Shown here: positions 31,425-42,517 of the stretch, in pieces
Layout of the letters: the number at the start of each line of letters is the position of its first letter
Numbering within the stretch: the stretch's first letter is position 1
Source: Cyprinodon diabolis
Lineage: Eukaryota; Chordata; Actinopteri; Cyprinodontiformes; Cyprinodontidae
DNA length: 64,000 nucleotides
Direction of reading: 5' to 3'
Assembly (NCBI GenBank): GCA_030533445.1
Contig: CM060075.1
Coordinates: forward strand, 38,959,719-39,023,718
The notes under the pieces: model-generated
What the model was told of the DNA's origin: nothing
What the model saw: only the letters and a program-made list of their open reading frames with translations
The model's database searches: none
Program-made: the position numbers and the translations under genes

Positions 31425-32965
31425 TGTGTTCACTAGAGGGAGCCAGAGAAGGCAAGGTGCTGCTCAGAATGGTACCAGCAATCCCACCAGAGGTTTGATA
31501 GGTCTGTTTTTTTTAAGTAATTGGGTCTGTTAAAACCAGTTATTGTGGCTCCCTATCGAATAGCACTTGTGTTTGCACGTCTATCAACTGAAATTAGAAG
31601 ATCCAGCTAAAACATGAATAAACAACAGCTTGACAAGACATATCTCTGTAGCTTGTGACCCAAAGGTTCAAAGAAGTAATGTGCATACAGTAGTAGTTAT
31701 ATGCAACATTTATAAAATATGTTTTAGTATTAGGGAAAGTGGCTAATTTTGCTTATGTACCTCGGAAAAGAAAAAAAAAGAAAAAAAAAAGAGTCAACCA
31801 GAGGCTTTTTTTTTATAAGTAACCTGAAATATCTCTTTGACCCATTTCTCAATGTGTCCTTGTTTTTGTTTGTGTCCTTTGCATCAACAAGGAAAATGCA
31901 ATTGGTGAGTATTTTTATACTGAATGTTCTCTTTTGTTTTTGAGATCAAACTACACAGTATTCAGATGCATAATACCTCCCTGCTTGCAGCTTTATTAGC
32001 TTAAAACTAATAAAACAGATCCTCAAAAGAAGAAGTGATGCAGAGTCAAACCTAAACCAATCAAGCTACCAAATTCAGAAAGATTTCTGTAGATAGGACA
32101 GATGTTCTTCAAAGCATGGGCTGAGACACACTTAGTAGTATTAACATTCTGATGGCTTTTTAGTGAAAGGATTTTTATCGAAAGCATAACAAATGTGCAC
32201 AAATAAGGAATAGTTGTATTAACCCTACATATAAACAGAGTTTTATGGGGCCTCCAGGAACTTGGGGCACTTGGTAACTGCCTAGTATTGCCTAATGGTA
32301 AATCTCCCCCTGGCTCCAATTAAATAATGGGATTAAAATGTTCCCTAAGTAAGAAGATCATCTAACAGTTTAGTTTTGCTTTCATAATGGTAAGACACAT
32401 TGTCGTAATATATATAAAAAAAACAGGTTAGGCAAGAAAATGACAGAAATCTATAATCAAACTGGGATAAATAATTTACTTTCTTCCCTTTAGAGTCAGA
32501 TTTACAATTCAGATTGGTTACATGATTTTCTTAATGTAATAGCTCTTAAATGCACTGTAATATGAGCCCAGTTTCATCAACCTTAAAGCGTGGCACTGCC
32601 TGTTTTTTACAACCGTAAAACAATGGATGTTCAGCTCAAAGCTCCAGAGACATTCATACAAAACCTGGATATTCTTCCTCATACAGAGTACGCTGTATTT
32701 TATGCTGTTTTTTGATGTATGGCAAACACACACATACATATATATATATATATGTATATGTATCAGCCTGCGTAGTGTTTTATTTGTGACCTAAGGGAGT
32801 TTAAAGGATGGAGGAGATGAAACAAGCTGACATAAACAGAGAACAATACCACAAGCTCAGCATACATAACATATCAGCCCACAGTGAGCATTAGGAGCAT
32901 AAAACATGAGGTATACACAGGGCATAGTGGAGCATGCTGCTGTATGTGTACTGGATGGAAATAAT
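31425..32965. repeat. Segmental duplication block A
   Basis: Several stretches recur in the same order in block B (34055-37000): ACTAGAGGGAGCCAGAGAAG..GGAGGTTTGAT..TATTGTGGCTCC (31430-31560); GTGCATACAGTAGTAG (about 31680); ATACCTCCCTGCTTG..TTTTATTAGCTTA (31970-32010); CATGTTTTTTACnACC (about 32600); and GAGGTATACACAGGGC..TACTGGATGGA (32910-32960). The copies differ by many substitutions and indels, so the duplication is old. A piece (32190-32310) recurs a third time at 45485-45600. Confidence 0.6.
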
Positions 32966-33599
32966 AACAAAAAAAGATATGGCAGCAATTAGAAGTACAG
33001 AACCTGATGCTATACTTATTATAATGAAGGTTTGGATCTAAGCTTTTTTTTATTTCTTGTTTTTTTTCTTGTACATTTGCGTTTATTTTTAATCAGAGCT
33101 TGTAACACAAATTTACCATAGAGATATGTTTGTAATGCACGGAATACCACAAGTAAAGAATATCAACACAGTTTAATTATTAAAACAGGATAGAAGAATC
33201 TAAAGATATCAACAGGATGTGGATGGCATTTAAATAAAGCAAAATGTGTAGGCTCAATAATAATATTATGATAACATTGTCAAGATGTATTTTTTTCCAT
33301 CATTATTGTGATTTGGCTCATGTACAAAACAGGAGAGGTTCAAATAACAAAAAAGCTTTCAGCTCTTCAGAAAAGATCATTGTTGACCTTGATCTTTGGT
33401 TGTTAAGATAAAAGATCAGGATATGGGCAGCTAACATCTCAGACGCATCCACGTGAAATAAAACTCTGTAAATAAACATATTCTTTTTATTCTTTTAGTA
33501 TTCATTTTCAATTCAGCTTCAAGAACAACTGATCCAGACAGTTAAATATTACAATAAAGTTTGTCATTTTGAAATGAAAACATAATAATACTACGTTTA

Positions 33600-33920
33600 T
33601 TTGAAAGTGTGCTGCATGGTGGTGCAGTTTGTTGCTCTGTTGCCTTGCAGCAAGGCAGTTCCAGGGCAGAAAAGGTTCCAGGTTCGATTCCTGGCCTGGG
33701 GACTTCTGCATGGAGTTTGCATGTTTTCCCCGTGCATGCATTGGTTTTCCTCAGATACTTCGGCTTCCTCCCACAGTCCAACAACATGTCAAGGTATTTG
33801 GCTTTTCTTAATTGTGCTTTAGTTTGAGTTTGTCTGTAGATGGTTGTGTGTCTGTGTGTTCTTATAGACTGGTGATCTGTCCAGGCTGTAACAAGCCTTA
33901 TGTCCATACAAGGCCTGAGA
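33600..33920 (+). repeat. tRNA-like fish SINE-type repeat
   Basis: GTGGTGCAG..GTTGCCTTGCAGCAAGG..GGTTCGATTCC..GGACTTCTGCATGGAGTTT..CTTCCTCCCACAGTCCAA is one of the most common interspersed repeats of fish. CCAGGTTCGATTCCTGG forms a tRNA T-arm-like hairpin and a pol III B box at about 33679-33695. The similar-looking open frames on both strands are by-products. Confidence 0.6.
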
Positions 33921-35829
33921 GAAGGGCCATCTCCACTGGAACTGTGATAAAAAAAAAGCGGGAGAACATGAGTGGATGTCTTTGTAAGTTATTTCTTTGG
34001 ACTCCATGCCAGAGTGGCAGTAAACTACTAGCATGTCTGATTATTGCATTTTGGCTACTAGAGGGAGCCAGAGAAGCCAAACAGCTGCACACAAACACTA
34101 CCAGCAGCCACACAGGAGGTTTGATCTGACAGGTCTGGTTTCTGAGGTAACTGGGTCGGTCACTACCAATTATTGTGGCTCCTTATTGAATCACACTGGA
34201 GTTTGAATCCAGCTTAGTGGGAACACAGAGAAGCAAAGTACTTATTTTATCCATACTCAAAGCTCTACAAAGCTTATTTGCATACAGTAGCTGTATACAA
34301 CACACAAAAGGAACAGCTGGAAATAATTTAGATATTCTTGTTGTTAATTCTCCTTACTCACCTCAGAAATGTTAAAAACACCAACCCAAATCTTTTCTTC
34401 TAACCTGTAACCTAAAATATAATCTCTTATACCAATTTCTTAAAGTGTCCTAGTTTGTATTTGTGTCATTTGTATCAACAAGGTCATTTGCAAGTGGTGA
34501 GTAAAGACTCAGTGTAGTTCTTCCTGTTTTTGTGGTGAAAATTCCTTTGTTGTTAAAGATCATAATACACAGATGCATATTAACTCCCTGCTTGAAGTTT
34601 TATTAGCTTAGAGCAAATAAAACAGATCAGTTAACTTCATTTGGTATCATCAAAAGAAGAGGTGACGCAGTCAAGTCTAAAGCAATCAAGTTGACCAATC
34701 AAGTAATATTTTTTATTGAAAGGAAAGTTAATCTTGAAAGCATGCTCCACTTGTGTCTATTTTATTTTATTTTGCAGATTTAGCTAACATCTGTATTAAG
34801 CAACAAACAATACTGGTGCTTACAGAACAGTTTTCTGGATCCCTAAGAACTTCATGGTGTTAGATTCAGATGTAGGTGAGAAAACAATTGGTTGTTAAAG
34901 AGTGTCTAGAAAGCAGCATGATTGTTTCTTCCTGGGTGATGTGCAATCAGATCATTTGGCCATTTTAGTAGAGCTTGTTTAAAATTAGTAAAAGATGAAG
35001 ATGAATTAAACTGGGCAGGATGGAAAAATGCAATCCAGGCCAAGCGGGCAGTGGCAGATGGTGGGTCTGCAACAACATTTTAAAGGAGCAATAAGGAATA
35101 AAGACATCTAATATCTTTTGGAACGTGTCTTACAGGTTTTCAATCAAGAGAGACAAGGACACACTTGGCACTGATTAAATCATTGTGAATACCTCAAGTG
35201 TCATAATAAGTGCCAAAATAAGTGCTGACAGTTAGGGACAGAGCCAGGACCAGGAAGATTTCTATGCTTTCTGGTATCAACTAATTCAGCCCAGGGACCT
35301 TCTGATGCCCCTAACTACTCCCTGTAATTATAGTTGCCCACAATCCTTTGTGTGACAGACTTTATAGGTATAGCCCAACTCTCACAGTTGAACAAAAATA
35401 CATAATTTTGTCAAGTGCACTCTGTGTGAGAAATAAATGTCCTCACTTTCATCTGTTCAAACAGAGAGCTTCATCCATTCACTACATATTAGTAACCTTA
35501 GTTTTTTTGTAGTTGTTTTCCATAAGGCTGTCGTCCCAATTCTCATCCATGCTTGCCACATGATGACGACTATAAGGCTGAAGGTTGAATTTAGCACAGC
35601 AATCAGGAACTCCTTTCCTACCCCAAATACATTTCTTACTATTGAGGCCTTAAAAGATGAAGGGATAGGAGCTGGGAGCAGACCAAGTGTCTAGTTATGA
35701 GGCTTCTCTCCTGTGGAAATAACCACCAATTTTAGTCCATGAGGCAGACACCTTGTCTACTTTTAAGTCTCAGCCAACAAGTGTTTGTACTGTGTGAATG
35801 ACTCTGCTTTAATATGGAGAACACTCTAC

Positions 35830-36285
35830 TGCAGAGGTCATGGATTAGCAGACCTTGGTCCGGATCCGGACCCACTTGCTGGCTAATCCGGACCCAACCT
35901 GATCTAAAACATTTATAAATTACTGCATGTTGTTCCATGCCAGTGTCTAACTTCTCTTGTTTGTATGGTAAAGCCTTCCAGAGCATCCGGGACCAGGCAA
36001 CACGTGACAAAAAAAAAAACATGCTGTTTAAAGTAACGGATTATGGGTGTGCAGGTGGCGCAGTGGTTAGTGTGCATGACCCATCTACGGAGGCCTTAGT
36101 CCTCGACGTGGGCGACCCGTGCGTTCCTGTCAGCCTACTGTGAAAAAACGAACCACTAGTGCTGTAAAAACTCAAATAACAAATAAAAAATAACAGATTA
36201 TAATTTAAAATGTCTCCGGACCTTTACTGGTTGTTGATTTTCTTTATTCGGACCCTGCTGATTTTGAATTGGTGACCCCTGATCT
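35830..36285 (+). mobile_element. hAT-like MITE with a SINE inserted
   Basis: Left end GCAGAGGTCATGG; right end inverted TAGATCAGGGGTCACCAA. GGTCCGGATCCGGACC lies near the left end and TGTCTCCGGACCTTTACTGG near the right. It is the same family as the nested element at 27395-28815. A SINE occupies 36045-36190. Confidence 0.5.
36045..36190 (+). repeat. tRNA-derived SINE, partly deleted
   Basis: Starts GGGTGTGCAGGTGGCGCAGT (box A region), continues with GTTAGTGTGCATGACCCAT and CGGAGGCCTTAGTCCTCGAC, and ends with CCTGTCAGCCTACTGTG and an A-rich tail. The B-box segment present in the copies at 59.7 and 60.3 kb is deleted here. Confidence 0.65.
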
Positions 36286-37009
36286 AGTGTGACGGGCTGG
36301 CAAAGATAGGTCATCACTGTGTCAGCAGGTGCAGCCTAAATACACCTCATCCTGACATATTCCATTTTGAGTTAATCGACCAGTTATTGCTGAAAATAAA
36401 AGCTGATTGATTGTTATTATGTTTATTTGCATCCTCTTACTCTTCCTGGGGTCTTCAAACATCAACCATATAATAACACAGCGCGCAGGAAGCACAGTTT
36501 TAGAAGAGTGAGTCATGCTAGCAATGACAGCTTTTTAAAACAATGACCCTAAGTTCTCCATTACTATTCAATAATAGATGGTTTCTTCTAAACTAAAATG
36601 GCCTCCTTTACTCCTCTCTTAAACCAGTACTCCTCACATCCTCGATGGCTCCATCCCTATAGCAGCAACTGCTGGTCAGCAGATGAGAGGGAGGAGGCAT
36701 GATATCACAAAGGGTTATTAGATAATCAGCTGGGGTTGTTTGTTTATCCTGTTAATGTAATAACTGTAAAACACATACCATCATCAATAGTTTCATCTCA
36801 CTAAAAGCATGGCTCTGCATGTTTTTTACGACCACAACACAATGGTATAAAGATGTTCAGCAAAAGCTGAGGTTGGATGAGATGAACCAAGCCCTCATGA
36901 ACAGAGCACAGAGCTAAAAGCTTGCCATGCATAAGGATAAAACATGGGTTACACTCAAGAGGTGGAGCAGGCGTCTGTGTGTATACTGGATGGACATAAA
37001 ACAGGAATG

Positions 37010-37460
37010 CTTTGAGCAGCAGCTCCTTCTCAGTGCTTTCTGATGCATCTGAGACTGATTCACCGCCTTTATGTTCATCCATAGTGCAGAGATAACAGAT
37101 ACACTGCTGATCAGATCAGATCACCTCATTGTGATGAGAGCAGATGGTCTCCTGGAGCTTCTCAGAGGGATTCACCAGCCAGCGTTTCTTTAAAGTAGAG
37201 ACATCATAGTGATGTTTTCCTGGGGCTGGGGTTTCACAAGATTATGTTCCTTTAAAGGTGGAGCATCATAATGAGGTTGGAGGTGATTCTCACAATAAGA
37301 AGCCACACAGACCGGACATGACTTTACAGCTTTCCTTTTACTCACAGTGCAGACATCACAGGGCACATTTTCAGGTCCAGCATAGCAGTGATCAGCTGGC
37401 ATAAGTTGATGTCCAGTATTTTTAAACTTTTCTACTAGAGCTTTAAACAATTTTTTTCCC
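37010..37460 (-). pseudogene. TRIM16-like relic: B-box fragments only
   Basis: Minus-strand reading starts abruptly near 37460 with KALVEKFKNTG, then [17 protein letters not shown] and KSCPVCVASYCENHLQPHYD (B-box 1). It breaks by frameshift near 37205, then resumes as a B-box 2 piece (LQETICSHHNEV..CICYLCTMDEHKG) ending near 37015. The RING, coiled coil and SPRY are absent. It lies between duplication block B and the acidic-ORF element, whose 5' end is about 140 bp away. Confidence 0.8.
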
Positions 37461-37599
37461 CCATGCTCACTTTGACAGACATAACTCACTCTTAAACTCA
37501 GTTTTATTTGTTTAAACAATAACAATAACTAGAAAAGGCAGTCGAACCTGTGTCCTTTTAAGTCGTAGGGAAACAGTTGTTCCAACTGTTGCATTTCCG

Positions 37600-38385
37600 A
37601 ATTCTCCCGAGTGGTGCCGGACTTTACATGAGTGAATAAAGTGAGGGCGTTTATAATGGGGGTGGGATTGTTGTTGTTGTGGCGGAAGGTTTGCAAGCAA
37701 GTTTGGTAGTGGCTGGTTTGTCGGAAGCATCTCGCTAACCAGTTAGCAACTTAGTGCTAGTAGGTTCCCAATGGGAAATTCCATTGGGACCAATTAGCAC
37801 TAAATTGTTGACTTAGCATCGACACTGTCAAGGAACGCTATGGACAGAGGAAACATGCAAGAGGAGGAGAGTTTTGTGTCAGAGGTCGTGGATGAGTCTC
37901 CTCCGTCATACATTTTTTATTTAGAGAAGGAAAGCGGGGATGAAGATGTTGTGGAAGAGGACGCCAGGGCGGCAGAAGCTTGGTTTGGTGTAGAAGGCTT
38001 ACAGCCGTACATGTTTGAGCCCTTGCCTCGCAACGCTGCCAGTTTTGTTAGCTCTACGCCTGCCCAAGACACAGACGTCCATCCCCGTGAACACTGGGAT
38101 GGAACTCGATGGGAAAGGATTCTTATTTCAACCGTTGGGTATATTAGCTGCAACATATGAATCAAGATGATATGACCGTAAAAATTTGATTGACAGATGT
38201 AGGTTGATATATGATTGGCTGAATTTAGGTGTACAAGCTGACGTATAACTAATTGGCCTGCATAAGATAACGAAAACCCCCCCACAGATTTTTTCAAACT
38301 TTTGGGGCAATATCGTCTGATAAAGAGTACATTTATGCACATGTTTAAGCCTGAATGATTTGACATTTAAGCATGACTTTCCTAC
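37600..38385 (+). mobile_element. Non-autonomous element with acidic ORF, copy 2
   Basis: The better preserved partner of 22430-23160, in opposite orientation. From 37731 it carries two successive palindromes: GCTAACC/AGTTAGC and then TTAGTGCTAGTAGG..CCCAATGGG..CCATTGGGA..TAGCACTAA (about 37750-37804). The ORF follows from 37840, and an AT-rich 3' part (GGCTGAATTTAGGTGTACAA, CTTATGCAGG inverse) after it. Outer borders are set by loss of similarity between copies. No target duplication was found. Confidence 0.65.
37840..38160 (+). CDS. Short acidic ORF in repeated element, copy 2
   Basis: 106 codons, MDRGNMQEEE start, acidic (runs such as DEDVVEEDARAAEAW), motif PYMFEPLPRNAAS at about residues 55-67. 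It shares the N-terminal two thirds with copy 1, then has its own C-terminus (HPREHWDGTRWER). No membrane segment or catalytic motif. Conservation of the frame between two diverged copies shows the element once encoded this protein; function unknown. Confidence 0.4.
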   Translation: MDRGNMQEEESFVSEVVDESPPSYIFYLEKESGDEDVVEEDARAAEAWFGVEGLQPYMFEPLPRNAASFVSSTPAQDTDVHPREHWDGTRWERILISTVGYISCNI

Positions 38386-38389
38386 TACT

Positions 38390-39935
38390 TTAATTGTGAC
38401 TTATACCAATAGCGAAAACTCACACATGATCTGGATAATTACCAAATTTTAATGAATTGTTCCTTGGCATGAGGTGCACTTTTGGTACCAATTTCCTTAA
38501 AATCCTTTCATAAGTTGATGAATAAGGCACATAGTGTGTAGCTTCTGGTGTTTGTTCTGGTCACACCTTCTTTATTAACTCTGCACTCTGCTTTCTTCTT
38601 TAATCAGCAGATCAAGACTTTGAGTGAGGCATTGCTTAACTTCACCGTTTTTTTGTCTTCGGTATAGACTTTTTTTAGTCCGATGCTGGAGCTGTCAATA
38701 GTCACTGCTGCCAATCTTGGGTTTGGGGGGTTAATAACTCTGCTGAATTAATAAAGCAAGCTATTAACATTTACTAATGATAAAGACATCTTGAATTTAA
38801 ACAGCCGGTTGAAGACGTCAAGCCATAAAGCTGAGAGGTTAATAACACCTGGTAATTGTGAAATGTATCAGTTATAAACGTTTTATTGAAGATAATTACT
38901 TGGTTTTACCCATGATTTTATTGTCATATTATCTAACTATAACCTCAATAAATAAGATATTAATAATCTGCTGGTGAAATTGCACAACGTTATTGGCGTC
39001 CCTTGGTGGGCCTCTAAAAATGACAAAGGTCACTGTTTATAAATAACACATTTAAGACTTTTTAGGGCACCTTGTCAAAAAGCTGCTACTCAAGAAAATC
39101 TAGCTACAACACAATCCTACTTGATAAACCTTTTTGTTTTAATAATTGCAGCTGCTAAGTGAAGTTGGTTTGAAATAATTTAACTGTTAAAAATTTTACC
39201 ACCAATCAAAATCTATGTACTGGTTATTAAACTGCAGCTGGTTATTGTCTTTATTGTTTCCCTTTAAAGAGCCTCATTTAAAACGTTTCAGAGCAGGTAG
39301 TTCACAGATTTCTTAGGTTCAAAAACCTGGTCTCCTTCTTGTGTAATTACTCGTGCAAAGTGCAACCACATTTAATTTCCCCATTTCCCCATTTGGAGAC
39401 CCTCTGGAGACCCTCTGCCCCCTCATGAAGGCTCTTTGAATTACAAACAATTTCACTTTTCTTTTAATCTTTTACGTTGCCCCTTTTCTGTATTTTTTGA
39501 TAATCAGTTTAAAGAACAACTTATAGAGTGGTTAATTAAAACCATAGGTTTGAAACCACAGGTAAATTTAAAAAGTTTGAGAGCTGTTCAACATTTATGG
39601 GTTAACATTTCAACTCACATACACATTTTGTCACATTCGGCTGATAGTATTTCATGAATTAAGCAATTCTGAATCCAAAGAGGTGTAAGTTTCATATTGA
39701 TGGTTAACTAAATATATCTAACTGTAACTTCTATTTCTAGTTAATATATTCATAATCTGCTAGTAAAATTGCACATCACTTAGCTCTGTCATGATCTTTT
39801 TCAGTGATCTGACCCACATGCAGGAAACCTCTCAGAGAAACCAGGGGAAGGTTTAACAGGTTTATTGAAAACAAGTTGGGATGGGTCCAGTGCTGCTCTG
39901 AACGCTGGCAAACCGGGACTGAAAAGTGAAAAGAG
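38390..39935. other. Intergenic, no gene recognised
   Basis: AT-rich sequence between the acidic-ORF element and the DIRS element. Short frames (for example 39436-39657) have no recognisable product. Confidence 0.5.
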
Positions 39936-40344
39936 AAGTTCTATTTCATCCCTACTGACCGCCAGAGGCGGTGCTTAAAGCACGAATGATCACTCTTGCG
40001 CATGCACAGGTAGAGAATCTTATACCAACATAGTCACGTGTGACCCCCAGTGACACCGGTGTGCCTATATAGTCACGTGACAGCGACAGCTCAGTCCTTT
40101 TTCATCTTCTCGCATGCAGGTTGAACAGGTGGTAAGACACTGATTGCTTGTCGCTGGTAGCCTCGAGACTTTGGTCGGAGCTGCGAGGCTCATCTCGCCC
40201 TCCAGAGGCTGCGCAAGCTCTTCATTATATACAGCTTGGTTTCTTCGTCTGGTAAGTTTTTTTCTCTTATCGACGGCGAACGGGGACGCGTTCTCACCGT
40301 GACTCCCTGTTGCTGGTGCCTCGGTGTTAGCCGACTCCGACCAG

Positions 40345-40845
40345 CTTGTTAATTACTGCAGCAGCCGTTTTCGAGCTTGCTTTATTGTTTACTGTAGCAG
40401 CGGTTTTCGAGCTTGCTTTTTGTTTACCGTAGCAGCGGTTTTCGAGCTTGCTTTTTGTTTACCGTAGCAGCGGTTTTCGAGCTTGCTTTTTGTTTACTGT
40501 AGCAGCTGTTTTCGGGCTTGCTTTTTTGTTTACTGTAGCAGCCGCTTTCGGGCTTGCTTTTTTGTTTTCTGTGGCAGCCGCTTTCGGGCTTGCTTTTTTG
40601 TTTACTGTAGCAGCCGCTTGCGGGCTTGCTTTTTTGTTTACCGTAGCAGCCGTTTCCGGGCTTGCTTTTTTGTTTACCGTAGCAGCCGTTTCCGGGCTTG
40701 CTTTTTTTTTTACAGTAGCAGCCGTTTTCGGGCTTGCTTTCTCTGTTTTCTGTGGCAGCCACTTTCGGGCTTGCTTTTTGTTTACTGTAGCAGCCGCTTT
40801 CGGGCTTGCTTTTTCTGTTCACTGTGGCAGCCGCTTCCGGGCTTA
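40345..40845 (+). repeat. 36-bp tandem repeat within the DIRS element (about 13 copies)
   Basis: The unit is GTAGCAGCCGCTTTCGGGCT plus TGCTTTTTTGTTTACT. Unit length is 35-36 bp, and many copies are exactly 36, so one plus frame reads a 12-residue hydrophobic repeat (VAAVFGLAFLFT) while the complementary strand reads a basic one (KQKSKPESGCYS). The array lies directly before the Gag-like frame and is probably a leader repeat rather than coding. Confidence 0.85.
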
Positions 40846-40869
40846 CTTTTCTGGACACAGCGTTGGTTC

Positions 40870-41949
40870 GGGAGTCTCTGCTTCAGAAGATGATGCCATT
40901 TCCCTGGCAGCGTCTGGAACTGATTTTCGGGATCAATTTGACTCCGGCTCACTCCTCTCAGAAGCCGGTTCACATATCTCTTCTGGCTCTCAGTCAGAGG
41001 AGGATGGTTCTGTAGTGGGCGCTCTGAGAACTGCCCTCGCCCGGTTGCATCTGGATGCTCCACAGGACCAACCTGCGGCTTCCAGTGCTTTCTTTCGGCG
41101 TCCTACTGCTAGGGCGTCCTTTATGGTTCCCCCGTCTGCAGAGTATGTGAAGGAGCTCCATGCCTGTTGGACAGACACTAAGGCCTTCTCAAGGCTGACC
41201 TCTGACGGCAGGCCATGCATAATGTGCCCAGTTTTGGCTTGGGCCATATGCCTTCGGTTGAGCCAGCCATAGCTTCCCTCATTGTGGCGCCGGATGAGGC
41301 TTTGAGGGCCAATGCCAGGTGTCCTCGACCTCAGTGCCGTGTCACTGACGATCTGCTCTGTAGAGCCTATGACTCTGGGTCTCGTTTGGGGCGACTTGGG
41401 AATTCCCTGTCGCATTTATTACTGGGTCTCTCGACTTCCTTGGAGGGTGTCGCGATCGACGCACCTACCCAAGGACAAATGGATGCATCCCTCCATGCAT
41501 TTGCTCTTCTGTCTAGGGAGGTTGGACGTGTCCTGTCTGCCCTTGTTCAGGCACGTCGCCAGGTCTGGCTGGCTCAGTCTCCTCTGACGGAGGCATGTAG
41601 AAGGACCCTGATGGGCCTTCCAGTTGTTCCTAGGGAGTTGTTTGGCTCCGCTGCACTTGCAGCCCTGGAACGGTCGGCCGAGGCCTCGCGTACCAGGCAG
41701 CAGTTGGCCGGTCTGCATCGCAGACGAGCGCAGCGTCCTACTAGGAGTGCCTCTGTGTCCCTGTCACATACTTATCCTGCCCGGACTACACCTTGCTTGG
41801 GGCAGCCACGGTTTGCTGCAGGGCCTGCTGCCAGGCCTGCCCATGGCCACTGGGATCCACAGAGGGGTCGAGCTAATGTCGCTCCTCAACCCGGGCGGGC
41901 AACTCAGCAACCCCCCCGCCCCCCGAAGGGCAGGGGGGCTCGGAGATGA
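40870..41949 (+). pseudogene. DIRS Gag-like frame, broken by a frameshift
   Basis: The first part (about 40870-41205) reads DDAISLAASGTDF to AFSRLTSDG in the frame that is open from 40448. The second part continues in another frame from about 41205 to the stop at 41947-41949 (MHNVPSFGLGHM, then LPVVPRELFG and a basic, Pro/Arg-rich tail). The two halves join at about 41205-41215, consistent with a one-base indel. Assignment rests on position before the DIRS RT and on the general composition of DIRS Gag. Confidence 0.6.
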
Positions 41950-42455
41950 CGTCACTGGACCGGCGGTGGGACACTTTACCCCAGAGCAGCTCGGTTGCTG
42001 GGCCGCTCTTGTGTCCGATCCATGGGTGGTGTGTACACTTACCCGGGGTTACACGCTACAGTTCCGCTGCCGCCCTCCTGTCCCTGGTCGAGTCAGGATG
42101 ACGGTGATTCACGACCAGGTAAAAGCTCAGGCTCTGAGCCAAGAGATAGACACCTTTCTGGCCAAGGGTGCTATATTGCCCGTCAACCCCCTGCGGGATC
42201 CAGGGGGCTTTTACTCGAAGTATTTTTTAATTCCGAAAAAGACTGGGGGACTCCGCCCAATTTTGGACCTGAGGGGTTTGAATCTTTACATGAAGTCCAT
42301 CCCCTTCCACATGTTGAGCATCAGGGACGTGCTTCAGGCAATTTCCCCAGGCGACTGGTTCACCTTGGTCGACTTGAAGGACGCATATTTTCATGTCCCG
42401 ATTGCACCACAGCAGTGGCGTTTTCTCCGCTTTGCATTTCAGGGCAGGCATTTTC
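41950..42455 (+). pseudogene. DIRS reverse transcriptase fragment
   Basis: The frame is open from 41624 to 42499 and overlaps the end of the Gag-like frame. Typical DIRS RT text: FLIPKKTGGLRPILDLRGLN, FHMLSIRDVLQ, WFTLVDLKDAYFHVPI (motif A with the catalytic Asp), WRFLRFAFQG. It is cut off before the YxDD motif and runs into unrelated sequence, so it is inactive. Confidence 0.85.
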
Positions 42456-42517
42456 AAAACAATGACAGAACAGCCCAAAATGTAGAGCTAATCACATAGA
42501 TAAACCATTAATACCTA

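Larger units (their letters stand above)
34055..37000. repeat. Segmental duplication block B
   Basis: The partner of block A, longer because of insertions (a hAT-like element with a SINE at 35830-36285, and about 1.5 kb of unrecognised sequence at 34800-36300). Collinear matches are at 34058-34200, 34270-34310, 34560-34700 and 36790-36990. Its right end runs straight into a TRIM relic, which suggests the duplicated unit included TRIM genes. A possible reverse-transcriptase trace (AVVPILIHAC, about 35520) is too weak to call. Confidence 0.6.
39940..42455 (+). mobile_element. 3'-truncated DIRS-like retrotransposon
   Basis: The left terminal region has CATCCCTACTGACCGCCAGA followed by GGCGGTGC and TGCGCATGCACAG, as in fish DIRS elements. 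Downstream come a tandem-repeat zone, a Gag-like frame broken in two, and an overlapping reverse transcriptase frame. Similarity stops in the RT before the YxDD catalytic motif, near 42455. RNase H, tyrosine recombinase, methylase and the right inverted repeat are all missing. The junction is about 60 bp from the 3' end of the third TRIM copy. Confidence 0.8.

Noticed and set aside
33679..33695. T-arm-like hairpin with GGTTCGATTCC suggesting a tRNA gene
   Set aside because: No acceptor, D or anticodon arms in register; it is the B-box region of a SINE.
33508..34129. Overlapping plus- and minus-strand frames up to 121 codons
   Set aside because: They coincide with a tRNA-like fish SINE-type repeat that is open in several frames by chance.
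40448..41272. A 274-codon plus-strand frame with a hydrophobic 12-residue repeat that could look like a membrane or antifreeze-like protein
   Set aside because: The repetitive part is a 36-bp tandem DNA repeat in a DIRS leader; the complementary strand is equally open.
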